A stretch of DNA of 64,000 nt from Anthoceros angustus (taxonomy: Eukaryota; Streptophyta; Anthocerotopsida; Anthocerotales; Anthocerotaceae), in NCBI GenBank assembly GCA_010909165.1, contig MU008175.1:1045370-1109369 (forward strand), in the 5' to 3' direction. A program made the translations under genes and the position numbers. The notes under the pieces are model-generated. The model ran no database searches and was not told the DNA's origin. It was given only the letters and a program-made list of their open reading frames with translations. Below are positions 18,265 to 28,700 of this stretch, piece by piece. The first letter of the stretch is position 1; each line of letters opens with the position of its first letter.

Positions 18265-21099
18265 TTGGGCTTTGAATTCCGTGTTCAAGTGCAGGGCAAG
18301 CACCGCGGCCAGCAAGGACGAGTGCAGGGATTTGAAGCAGTTGCAGAGATTGGAAGCTGCTGGGGGAAGACGTGGGAGGAGGGAGTACTTCGTAAGGATG
18401 TTGAAGCGTTGGGCCTTGTGGTGGACCGACCATCTCCAGTCCCTGTATCTCTTATCCATCGCTTGCTCAGGAGGTGCATGGCAGAGGGGAGTTTGGTTCT
18501 CGGGAGGCGAGTTCATGCTCTGGCTCTTCGATGTGGGCTAGAGTGCAACATGTTCTTGGCCAACCACTTCATCCGCATGTATGCTTCCCATAAGAGGCTG
18601 GAGGAAGCCACACAGGTGTTCTCCAAACTGGCTGCCCCAAGCACATATTTGTGGTCCTGCATCATATCGGCACATGCTGATCATGGGGAGGTTGCTCATG
18701 CCATGGGGCTGTATGAAGGGATGACTACAAGGCCAGATGATCATACCTTTGTGGCGATACTCAAAGCATGTGCCAGGGCAGGAGATCTGGCATCGGGCAG
18801 GAAGGTCCATGCAGATATTTTGGGGGCTGCAGTTGAGCCAAATGTTTTTGTTGGCAACTGCCTGGTGGATATGTATGTCAAGTGTGGCAGGCTGGAGGAT
18901 GCTCGCAAGGTTTTTGACAGTCTGAGTACCAAAGACGTGGTAACTTGGACCACTATGGTTGGCGGGTATGCTCAGCATGGCCTTGGTCAGGAAGCTCTCT
19001 CTCTTTATGCAGATATGCAGCGGGAGGGCGTCTGTGCAGCCAATCATATTACGTTTGCTTGCCTTTTGAAGGCATGTGCCAGCATCTTAGATTTGCCTGA
19101 GGGCAAGCGGCTTCATTCCGAGTTGCAGGAAAGGGGTCTGGAGACTAATCTGCTTCTTGGCAACTGCCTGGTGGACATGTATGCAAAATGTGGCAGCCTA
19201 GAGGATGCTTGCAAGGTATTTGATAATCTACCTGTGCGGGATGTGGTGACATGGAATGCCCTCATAGCCGGATATGTTCAGCATGGCCGTGGTCAAGAGA
19301 GTCTCACTCTGTTTGCCAAAATGCAACATGCAGGTATTCATGCCGATCAGGTGACATTTGCGTCCCTTTTAAAGGCATGTGCCAGTATTCGAGCTTTACG
19401 TGAGGGGAAGAGTCTGCATCGCTTGATCAAGCAGAGAGGACACGAGGATGATGTGGTTATTGGCAACTGTCTGGTGGACATGTATGCAAGGTGCGGAAGC
19501 TTAGAGGAAGCTCGCAAAGTATTTGACAGATTCCGGACACGAAATGTGATAACGTGGACAGTCATGATAGCAGCATATGCTGACCAGGGTTTTGGTCAGG
19601 AATGTCTCTGTCTTTATGCAAGTATGCAGCAGGAAGGCATCGCTCGGGGTGATCCCGTTACATTTTCATGTCTTTTGAAAGCCTGTGGCTGCATAGCAGA
19701 TTTGCATCGGGGAAGACAAGTTCATGCCGAAATCAAGAGCCATGGCCTGGACTCCGATGTGATCATTGGCAACTGCCTGGTAGAAATGTATGCAAAATGT
19801 GGCAGCTTGTTGGAAGCTCGTAAGGTGTTTGATAGAATGCCCACAAGAGATGTTGTGACATGGACTGTGATGATATCCAGGTATGCTGAGCATGGGCTTG
19901 GTCAGGAATCTCTTGCACTCTATGCAAGTATGCAGCAGGAAGGCATCACTCCAGTAGACAAAATTGCATTGGCCTGCCTTTTGACTGCGTGTGCTGGTTC
20001 AGGTGATTTACAGCAAGGGAAACAGCTTCATTCCCAGATTCAGGAGCAAGGCTTGGAAGCTGATACGCATGTTGGCAACTGCCTGGTGGACATGTACGCA
20101 AAGTGTGGAAGCTTAGAGGATGCCCGTCGAGTGTTCAACAGTATGCCCATCAGAGATGTTGTCACATGGACTGCCCTGATTGCCGCGTACTCTGAGCAGG
20201 GGCTCTTCAAGGAAGCCCTCATTCTGTACGCAAGGATGCAACAAGAGGGCATGACTCCACCTGATAGCGTCACTTTTGCATGCCTTCTAAAAGCCTGTGC
20301 AAGCCTTGGACGTCTACATCAGGGAAAGGAGCTCCACGCTCAGATCCAGAGCACGCAGGGACTGGAAGACGACGAACTTATTGGCAACTGCCTTGTGGAC
20401 ATGTATGCGAAATGCGGCAGTTTAGAGGAATCTTGTAGGATATTCAGCAGATTGCCAGCAAGGGATGTGGTGACATGGAATGCCATGATCGGTGGCTATG
20501 CACAGCACGGGCACGGCCAAGAGGCAGTGCAATGCTATGAGGGAATGTGTTTTGCGGGTATCAAGCCAGATGCAGTCACATTCCTTTCGCTCCTCACAGC
20601 ATGCAGTCGTGCTGGCCTAGCTGACAAAGGTGCTGAGTACTTCCAGTCCATGAGCACGGCCCATGGCCTAACCCCACAAATAGAGCACTACGTCTGCATG
20701 GTCGATCTGTTCGGGCGTGCAGGAATGTTCGCAAAAGTAGAAAAGTTGCTCATGACAATGCCCATGGAGCCGGATCTGGCTCTGTGGCTGTGTTTGCTGG
20801 CTGCATGCCGGCGACACGGCAAAGTTGTGCTGGGAGAAAGTGCATTCCGCTGTGCAGTGCACGAACATCCTAAGCATTCTGCCGCGTATGTGTTGATGTC
20901 TCACATCTATGCTGACGCCGGTTTTCTGCACCACGCCGCGGCAGTGCAAGCCTTGAGAAAACAGGCAGGTGCGTGGAAGGGGCCCGGCTACAGCTGGATT
21001 GAGCTTGAGACGGAAGTCCACAGCTTCTTGACAGGGGATCGTTCTCCAACCTCGGCATTGGCTGGCCTGTCCACACCCTTACCTGTGACTCGATCGTGA
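18265..21099 (+). CDS. PLS-class PPR protein, E type with truncated E+ (PPR-3)
   Basis: A single-exon 944-residue PPR protein. The N-terminal 60 residues are basic and could hold a targeting signal; then the cap (GSLVLGRRVHALALRCG, NHFIRMYASHKRLEEA) and six L-S-P units with CLVDMYAKCG or CLVEMYAKCG S motifs, LLTACSRAGLADKG, VDLFGRAG, and the E motifs (AACRRHGK, SHIYADAG, GPGYSWIELETEVHSFLTGD). After FLTGD the sequence departs from its siblings: RSPTSALAGLSTPLPVTRS replaces the conserved H(P/H)xxKELYxLL helix, so the last part of E+ is lost. Only 443 bp separate it from the next same-strand PPR gene, the arrangement expected from tandem duplication. Confidence 0.9.
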   Translation: MGFEFRVQVQGKHRGQQGRVQGFEAVAEIGSCWGKTWEEGVLRKDVEALGLVVDRPSPVPVSLIHRLLRRCMAEGSLVLGRRVHALALRCGLECNMFLANHFIRMYASHKRLEEATQVFSKLAAPSTYLWSCIISAHADHGEVAHAMGLYEGMTTRPDDHTFVAILKACARAGDLASGRKVHADILGAAVEPNVFVGNCLVDMYVKCGRLEDARKVFDSLSTKDVVTWTTMVGGYAQHGLGQEALSLYADMQREGVCAANHITFACLLKACASILDLPEGKRLHSELQERGLETNLLLGNCLVDMYAKCGSLEDACKVFDNLPVRDVVTWNALIAGYVQHGRGQESLTLFAKMQHAGIHADQVTFASLLKACASIRALREGKSLHRLIKQRGHEDDVVIGNCLVDMYARCGSLEEARKVFDRFRTRNVITWTVMIAAYADQGFGQECLCLYASMQQEGIARGDPVTFSCLLKACGCIADLHRGRQVHAEIKSHGLDSDVIIGNCLVEMYAKCGSLLEARKVFDRMPTRDVVTWTVMISRYAEHGLGQESLALYASMQQEGITPVDKIALACLLTACAGSGDLQQGKQLHSQIQEQGLEADTHVGNCLVDMYAKCGSLEDARRVFNSMPIRDVVTWTALIAAYSEQGLFKEALILYARMQQEGMTPPDSVTFACLLKACASLGRLHQGKELHAQIQSTQGLEDDELIGNCLVDMYAKCGSLEESCRIFSRLPARDVVTWNAMIGGYAQHGHGQEAVQCYEGMCFAGIKPDAVTFLSLLTACSRAGLADKGAEYFQSMSTAHGLTPQIEHYVCMVDLFGRAGMFAKVEKLLMTMPMEPDLALWLCLLAACRRHGKVVLGESAFRCAVHEHPKHSAAYVLMSHIYADAGFLHHAAAVQALRKQAGAWKGPGYSWIELETEVHSFLTGDRSPTSALAGLSTPLPVTRS

Positions 21100-21542
21100 A
21101 CATCTGGTGGTATCTGTCTGCTGTTCACCTCGAAAGCATACTCACCCATTTTCTGGAATTTCTTCTCGGCCCGCCTTCCTTCTTCGCTTTGGAGCCTGAC
21201 CTTGTGGAAATGCTCAACGCATCTGCTGTTGGAGAGCCCTGAACGATGGCGTCCATCAAAGCTGTGATACAGTTTGTGCCTTTCTCGGCGTCTCTGAGAG
21301 ATTGTTCTCCATGACTGGTCGAGAAAACAACGAGACAGCCACTCACAGAATGCAGGGGTCGAACTTCTCCGGCTCTCTTGCTCACGACTTGGCTCCTCTC
21401 GACTTCTGAATCCCTCAGCTTTCTTCCTTCTGGTAAGGCTGCCAGTGCGGCGGTCAGGCTCGCTGCTACATGGAGAAGGTTCTACCTCCTTCACCTGTGC
21501 CGCCCATGAAGTCCACCAAGGCTGTAGGAACCAGGATCGCAA
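21100..21542. other. Spacer between tandem PPR-3 and PPR-4
   Basis: A short spacer between two genes on the same strand. It should contain the 3' end of the first and the promoter of the second. No recognisable coding or RNA feature is seen. Confidence 0.35.
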
Positions 21543-24500
21543 ATGAGGAAAGGTGGGCAATTGTTTCTGTGGAGCCGGTGCAGGCATCTGCCGTCGTCGG
21601 AAGGCGTCGGCCTGGGGAGGGCAACAGCCGAAGGCTCCCATTGCAGGGTGGTGAAGGATGATGGGTACCTGGGTGACGCAGTCGAAGCATTGGGCTTCCT
21701 GGTGGAGCAAAGGCTGTACGTTTCCGTTTCTCTCTTCTGCGACGTGCTCAGAAGGTGCATCCAGCAGAAGGATTTGGATCTCGGTAGGCGTGTGCATGCT
21801 CTCACTGGGAACAGTGGATATGAATCCAGCACGCTGTTGGCCAATTACGTCATTCGGATGTACGCTTCTCGTGGGAGGGTGCAGGAAGCAGCACAGGTTT
21901 TCAGCAAGTTGGTTGCGCCAGATGCTTTCGTCTGGCTGTCCATCATCCTGGCACATGTTGAACATAAGCGACCTGCACAGGCTGTAAAACTGTATGGGCA
22001 GATGAGAGAGTCGGGTGCTGATGCGGATAGCCATGTGTATGGGGCAGTCCTTAAAGCGTGTGCTAGTACCGCAGATCTTGTTTCAGGCAAACAGGTGCAT
22101 GCTGATCTTTTGCGGAGAGCGGTTCAGCCCAATGTGTATGTTGCGAACTGCTTGGTGGACATGTATGCGAAATGTGGCAGCTTAGAGGATGCTCGTAAAG
22201 TTTTTGACAGCTTGCCCACAAAAGATGTGGTGTCGTGGACTGCTATGATTGCTGGATACGCCGAGCATGGGCTCGGTCAAGAAGCTCTTGCTCTGTATGC
22301 GTTGATGCAGCAGGATGGCATCATTGCTGACCGTATTACATTCTCCTGCCTTTTGAAAGCATGTGCAGGCGTTGGTGCCTTGAGTGAGGGCAGGAAACTC
22401 CATTATCAGATACAGGGTCAAGGATTGGAAGGTGATTCATTCATTGGGAGCTCTCTTGTCCACATGTACGCAAAATGTGGTAGCTTGGAGTATGCTCGTG
22501 AAGTGTTTGACAGATTGGTAACAAGAGATGTGGTCACATGGACCGCCATGATCGCGGGGTATGCCCAACATGGGCGTTTTGAAGAATCTTTGGGTATATA
22601 TGCAAGTATGCAGGAGGAGGGCATGACTGCAGCCAATCATGTAACGCTTGTGTGGCTTCTGAAAGCGTGTGCGGAACTCGGAGCGCTGCATCAGGGCAAG
22701 GAGCTGCATGCTCAAGTTCAGGAAAGAGATTTGGAAGCTGATGTTGTTATTGGTAACTGCCTCGTAGACATGTATGCAAAATGTGGGAGCTTAGAGGATG
22801 CTCGTCAAGTGTTTGACAGACTGCCCACCAAAGATGTGGTAACTTGGACTGCAATGATAGCAGGATATGCTCAACATGGATTAGGTAATAAGTCTCTGTC
22901 CCTTTATGCAAGTATGCGCCATGAGGGCATCACGCCAGCTGATTATGTTACTTACGCCTGCCTTCTCGGAGCATGTGCCAGCACTGGAGCTCTACGTCAG
23001 GGTAAGGAGCTCCATGCCCAGATTCAGGAGAGAGGACTTGAAGCTTACATGGTTGTTTGCAACTCGCTGGTGGATATGTATGCAAAATGTGGAAGCTTAG
23101 AAGATGCTCGAAGAGTATTTGACAAGTTGCCCCAAAGAGATGTAGTGACCTGGAATACTATGTTTGCTGGATATGCTCAAGATGGTCTTGGGGAAGAAGC
23201 TCTGGCTCTTCATGAGAGGATGGAAGAGGATTGCATTACTGAAGCTGATCATGTTACGTTTGCCTGCCTATTGAAAGCATGTGCAGGTCTTGTAGCCTTG
23301 CCTGAAGGCAAGGAGCTTCATTCCCAGATTCGACACAGAGGATTGCAAGATAATCTGGTTATTGGCAACTGCCTCATAGACATGTATGCTAAATGTGGAT
23401 GCTTAGAAGATGCTCGTGACGTGTTTGACAAGTTGCCCAGAAAGGATCTGGTAACATGGACTGCCATGATTGGTGGATATGCTGAGCAGGGCCTTGGTGA
23501 AGAGGCCATTAGTTTGTACACAAGGATGCAGCAGGAGGGAATGACTTCAGCCGATTGTGTTACACTTGCCTGCGTCTTGCGAGCATGTGCCAGCATTGGA
23601 GCTTTACACAAGGGGAAGCAGCTTCATTCCGAAATTGAGGACAAGGGATTGAAAGCAGATATTGTTGTTTGCAATGCTCTGATTGACATGTACGCCAAAT
23701 GTGGAAGCTTAGAGGATGCTCGGAAGCTGTTTGATGACCTGTCCACAAAAGATGTGGTTTCATGGAATACCATGATTGCAGGGTATACTCAGCATGGATT
23801 TGGTCAGGAATCTCTTGCATTGTATGCAAGGATGCTGCACGATGGCAATGTCTCACCTAATCATGTCACGTATGTATGCCTTTTAAAAGCGTGTACAAAC
23901 ATTGGAGCCTTGCATCTGGGAAAGGAGATTCTCTCTCACATTCGGGAAAGGAAGCTGGACGAGGATGTAGGTATCGGCAACTGCTTAGTGGATATGTTTG
24001 CGAAGTGTGGCATTGTCGATGATGCCCGAATGGTATTCGACAATCTGCCTGTGAAGGATGTGAGAACGTGGAATGCATTGCTTGCAGGATACAATCAGAG
24101 TGGCCTCGGTGAAGAATCTCTCTCTCTCTATGCACGTATGCAGCAGGAAGACTCGATTTCAGCAGATCAAATCACATATGTGTGCATCTTGAAAGCGTGT
24201 GGAAGCATTGGAGCTTTGCTGCAGGGAAAGAAGGTGCATGGCAAGATTAAAGAAAGAAAAATGGAGAGTGATGTTGTTATTGGCAACTGCCTGGTGGACA
24301 TGTATGCAAGATGCGGAAGCATAGAGGATGCTCGTAGAGTATTTGACAGACTGCCCACAAGAGATGTCGTGTCATGGACTACCATGATTGCCGGGTATGT
24401 CGAGCACAGATCCAGTCAGGAAGCCCTTACTCTGTATGGAAGAATGCAACAGGAGAACCCCACACCACCAGATCAGGCTACATATGCATCACTTCTGAAA

Positions 24501-25313
24501 GCGTGTGCGAATGCCGGAGCCCTTGATCAGGGGAAGCAGCTTCATGTCGAGATACAGGAGAGGACATTAGAAGCTTCTGGGCTTATCGGCAACTGTCTAG
24601 TGGACATGTATGCAAAATGTGGCAGCCTAGAAGATGCGTGCAGTACCTTTAGTAGGTTGGTCACAAAGGATGTGGTGACATGGACTGCCATGATCTCGGG
24701 ATATGCCCAGCACGGGTACAGTCAAGAAGCGGTGGACTGCTATGAGAGAATGCAATTGGCCGGTATTAAGCCAGATGGGGTCACATTCCTCTCCCTTCTC
24801 TCCGCATGTACTCATGCTGGCCTCGTCGTTAAAGGTGTGGAGTACTTCGAATCCATGGGCAGAGATTATGGGATCTCTCCACAGACTGAGCACTACGTCT
24901 GCATGATAGACCTGTTTGGACGTGCCGGATGCTTCACAATGGTAGAAGACTTGTTGTTCAGAATGCCAATGCAGCCTAATGTGACTATGTGGTTGTGTTT
25001 ACTGGGTGCCTGTCGGAAGCATGGCAATGTAGTACTGGGAGAACTGGCCTTCAAAGGCGCAGTTCATCTAGAGCCACAGCATTCTGCTGCATATGTGCTG
25101 ATGTCCCAAATCTATGCTGACGCTGGCCTTCAGGACCGAGCAATGGAGGTTCATACACTGCGACAGGAGCGGGGTGCATGGAAGCAGCCTGGCCAGAGCT
25201 GGATTGAGTGTAACCAAGAAGTTTATTCGTTTGCAGTAGGAGATTGCCAGCATCCGGAGCATAAAGAATTGTATGGTCTATTAAGAGAGGTGAGCAAACA
25301 ACTGAAGCTGTAA
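21543..25313 (+). CDS. PLS-class PPR protein, E/E+ type, no DYW (PPR-4)
   Basis: A single-exon 1256-residue PPR protein with nine L-S-P units between the N-terminal cap (KDLDLGRRVHALTGNSGYES, NYVIRMYASRGRVQEA) and the terminal block (LLSACTHAGLVVKG, IDLFGRAG, GACRKHGN, SQIYADAG, KQPGQSWIE, EVYSFAVGD, HPEHKELYGLLREV). S motifs are almost invariant (VDMYAKCGSLEDAR in most units), and the P motifs are KDVVTWTAMIAGYAQHG with minor change. One unit differs more (VDMFAKCGIVDDARMVFD, then VRTWNALLAGYNQSG). The intact E+ helix is present but the protein stops before any DYW sequence. It converges with PPR-5 over a 397-bp spacer. Confidence 0.93.
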   Translation: MRKGGQLFLWSRCRHLPSSEGVGLGRATAEGSHCRVVKDDGYLGDAVEALGFLVEQRLYVSVSLFCDVLRRCIQQKDLDLGRRVHALTGNSGYESSTLLANYVIRMYASRGRVQEAAQVFSKLVAPDAFVWLSIILAHVEHKRPAQAVKLYGQMRESGADADSHVYGAVLKACASTADLVSGKQVHADLLRRAVQPNVYVANCLVDMYAKCGSLEDARKVFDSLPTKDVVSWTAMIAGYAEHGLGQEALALYALMQQDGIIADRITFSCLLKACAGVGALSEGRKLHYQIQGQGLEGDSFIGSSLVHMYAKCGSLEYAREVFDRLVTRDVVTWTAMIAGYAQHGRFEESLGIYASMQEEGMTAANHVTLVWLLKACAELGALHQGKELHAQVQERDLEADVVIGNCLVDMYAKCGSLEDARQVFDRLPTKDVVTWTAMIAGYAQHGLGNKSLSLYASMRHEGITPADYVTYACLLGACASTGALRQGKELHAQIQERGLEAYMVVCNSLVDMYAKCGSLEDARRVFDKLPQRDVVTWNTMFAGYAQDGLGEEALALHERMEEDCITEADHVTFACLLKACAGLVALPEGKELHSQIRHRGLQDNLVIGNCLIDMYAKCGCLEDARDVFDKLPRKDLVTWTAMIGGYAEQGLGEEAISLYTRMQQEGMTSADCVTLACVLRACASIGALHKGKQLHSEIEDKGLKADIVVCNALIDMYAKCGSLEDARKLFDDLSTKDVVSWNTMIAGYTQHGFGQESLALYARMLHDGNVSPNHVTYVCLLKACTNIGALHLGKEILSHIRERKLDEDVGIGNCLVDMFAKCGIVDDARMVFDNLPVKDVRTWNALLAGYNQSGLGEESLSLYARMQQEDSISADQITYVCILKACGSIGALLQGKKVHGKIKERKMESDVVIGNCLVDMYARCGSIEDARRVFDRLPTRDVVSWTTMIAGYVEHRSSQEALTLYGRMQQENPTPPDQATYASLLKACANAGALDQGKQLHVEIQERTLEASGLIGNCLVDMYAKCGSLEDACSTFSRLVTKDVVTWTAMISGYAQHGYSQEAVDCYERMQLAGIKPDGVTFLSLLSACTHAGLVVKGVEYFESMGRDYGISPQTEHYVCMIDLFGRAGCFTMVEDLLFRMPMQPNVTMWLCLLGACRKHGNVVLGELAFKGAVHLEPQHSAAYVLMSQIYADAGLQDRAMEVHTLRQERGAWKQPGQSWIECNQEVYSFAVGDCQHPEHKELYGLLREVSKQLKL

Positions 25314-25710
25314 ATGTTCATAGCTCTTAGTCAATCCTTTCATCACTTAAGCTGGCTGCAAATATTTGAAGAGCGAGCAAACCAGAATATGATAGATCCT
25401 ATGGTCTATGCAACTCATGGGTGTGTTAGGGTTGTCGCTTCCATACAGTAATGCACAGCGCTACTCATGGCAAGTTGTCTCCTCCAGCAGAGCCTGCCAT
25501 TTGCTTCAAAGGTAAATTCCATGATGTCGTAATGTCGTACACATGGGATACTTGTGGACAGCTATCAGATATGGAAGTGGCTAGTTAGTCCAGGAGCTGG
25601 GCGAGCATAGATCAGTAGGCAGTTACTCTGCTGAACCACTCTAAAATGATTGCCCACTTCCGATGTCGGGTTTCCGATCTCAAAGGGATGCCTGCAATGT
25701 GTCACCACTA
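25314..25710. other. Convergent 3' spacer between PPR-4 and PPR-5
   Basis: 3' flanks of two convergent PPR genes. Nothing else is recognised. Confidence 0.35.
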
Positions 25711-28700
25711 TCACCCTGCCTGTCTCAGCTTCAATTCCACCGTTTCTAAAACATCACACAGTTCCATATGCTGTGGGTGCTCGCCTCCAACCACAAACCT
25801 GTGAACTTCCTGCTCATGCTCAATCCAGGTCTGCCCAGGGTTCTTCCATGCACCTTTGTTTTGCCTTAATGCCTGCAACTCCACTGCCCGATTCATGAAG
25901 CCGGCATCAGCATAAATCTGGGACATGAGCACATACGCCGCAGGGTGTTTCGGATCTAGTTGCAGCGCATTGTAGAAAGCCCGCTCTCCCAAAGGTACGT
26001 TGCCATACTTACGACAGGCACCCAGCAATGACAACCACATGGCTAGAACAGGCTGCATTGGCATTGTTGACAAAAAACGTTCAACCATGTTGAAGCGCCC
26101 AGCACGCCCAAATAGATCTATCACAGTGACGTAGTGTTCAATGCTTGGCGCAATGTCATGATCTCTGCCCATTGATTCAAAAAACTCTACAGCATTGTCC
26201 ACAAAGCCAGCGTGACTGCATGCAGAGAGAAGTGACAGAAATGTGACTTCGTTGGGCTTCACACCTACCAGCCTCATTTTGTCATAATAGTGGAGAGCTT
26301 CCTCACCGCAGCCATGCTGTGCACAACCTGCAATCATGGCATTCCACGATACTACATCTCTGGCAGACAATCTTTCAAAGACGCTACAAGCATCTTCAAA
26401 ACTCCCACATTTGGCATACATGTCCACCAGGCAGTTGCCGATAAACACATCAACTTCCATTCCCCTGCCCTGAATCTGGCGATGGATCTCCTTCCCCTGC
26501 ACTAACGCTCCAATGCTTGCACATGCTTTCAGAGCACAGGTGTATGTAATTGGATCAGGCGGAGCGTTGTTCTCATGCTCCATAATGGCATAGAGCGCAA
26601 GGCATTCTTCGCCCAGCCCATGCTGTGAATATCCTGCCAGCATTACATTCCATGTCACTACATCTTTCCTGGGAAGCTTGTCAAACACGGTCCGAGCATC
26701 CTCCAGGCTGCCACATTTTGCATACATGTCCACCAGTGAGTTGCTAATAACGACGTCAGCATCTAGTCCCTTTTCCTGAATCTGAGAGTGGAGCTCCTTC
26801 CCCTCATGTAAAGCTCCAATGCTGGCGCATGCCTTCAAGACGTTCACAAATGTAACCTGATCAGCTGGAGTAATGCCCTGTAGTTGCATATTTTTGTACA
26901 AGGCAAGACATTCTTGACCAAGACCCTGCCGAGCATATCCTGAAAGCATCATGTTCCACGACCTCACATCTCTATTTGGCAACATGTCGAACACTCTTCG
27001 AGCATCCTCCATACTGCCACACTTTGCATACATGTCCACCAGGCCATCACCAATTAGTGCATCAGATTCTAACCCTAGCCCCTGAATATGCAAGTGCAGT
27101 TCCTTACCCGGATGCAAAGCCCCAACACCGGCACATGCTTTCAGCAGACTGGCAAATGTGACAGGGTCAGCAGAAGTGATTCCCTCCTTTCGCATCTGCG
27201 CGTAGAGGGAGAGGGCTTCCTGACCAAGCTCATGCTGGGCATACCCTGTGAGAATAGCATTCCAAGTCACCACATCCTTCATGGGTAGATTGTCAAACAC
27301 TCTGCGAGCATCCTCTAAGCTCGCGCACTTTGAATACATGTCAATGAGAGAATTGCCCAGTATAACATCATCAGAGAGTCCAGCTTCCTGGATTTGCAAG
27401 TGGAGCTCCTTGCCCTCAAGTAAAGCTCCAATGGCGCCACATGCTTTCAGAAGGCACACAAATGTTACCACATTCCCTGAAACCATGCCTTCCTCTTGCA
27501 TAACCGCATAAAGACTTAGACATTCTCGACCAAGTCCTTGCTGGACATATCCTGAAAGCATTGCATTCCATGACACTACATCTCTTGTGGGAATTCTGTC
27601 AAAAACACTGCGGGCATCCACTAAACTCCCACATTTCGAATACATATCCACCAAACAGTTGCAAATAACCACATCATGAACTAAACCTTTGCTCTGAATC
27701 TGAGAATGAAGCTCTTTACCCGCATTCAGTGCTTCAACGCTGGCACAAGCTTTCAAGAGGCAGGCAAAGGTTACAACATCAGCTGGCATGATGCCCTGCT
27801 CTTGCATCTCTGTATACAGTGCAAGAGCTTCTTGACCGAGCCCATGCTGGGAATACCCAGTAATCATGGCATTCCATGTCACAACATCCTTAGTCCACAA
27901 AGTATCAAACACTCTGCGTGCATCCTCCAAACTGCCGCATTTTGCATACATGTCAACCAGGCAGTTGCTAATAACCACATCTGCCTCAAGACCACTTTCC
28001 TGAAGTTGATGGTGAAGCTGCCTGCCATGATGTAAAGCTCCCATGCTGGCACACGCCTTGAGGAGACACAAGAATGTCACCTGATTGGCTGGTGTGATAC
28101 CCTCCTCTTGCATACGTTCATACAACATAATAGACTCTCGACCAAGCCCATGCTGAGCATAACCGTCAATCATGGCAGTCCACGTTACCACATCCTTCCT
28201 AGCCATTGCATCAAAGACTTTGCGAGCATCCCCTACGCTGCCGCACTTTGCATACATGTCCACAAGGGAGTTGCCGACAAGAACATTGATTGCCAGCCCC
28301 TTTCCCTGCATCTGTGCATGAAGCTCCTTACCTTCATGTAGAGCCCCAACACTTGCACAGGCTTTTAACAGGCAGGCATATGTCACATGGTCAGCTGCAG
28401 TGTTGCTATCCTTCTGCATCTTTTCATACAACGAAAGCGCCTCTTGACTGAGCCCATGCTCAGCGTACCCAGCAATCATAACAGTCCACGTCACCTTATC
28501 TCTTGTTGGCAACCCGTCAAACAATCTACGGGCATCCTCTAAGCTTCCACACTTGGCGTACATGTCCACCAGGCAGTTGCCAATTACCATCTCAGCTTCC
28601 AATCCACGAAGCTGAATCTGGGAATGCAGCTGCTTTCCCTGATCTAACGCTCCAATGCTGGTGCAAGCTTTCAGCAGGCAGGCAAATGTGAAATGATCAG

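Noticed and set aside
21000-22034. A 348-codon minus-strand open frame opposite PPR-3 and PPR-4
   Set aside because: It overlaps two well-supported PPR coding regions and has no recognisable domain; antisense frames of this kind occur opposite every PPR gene here because of codon bias.
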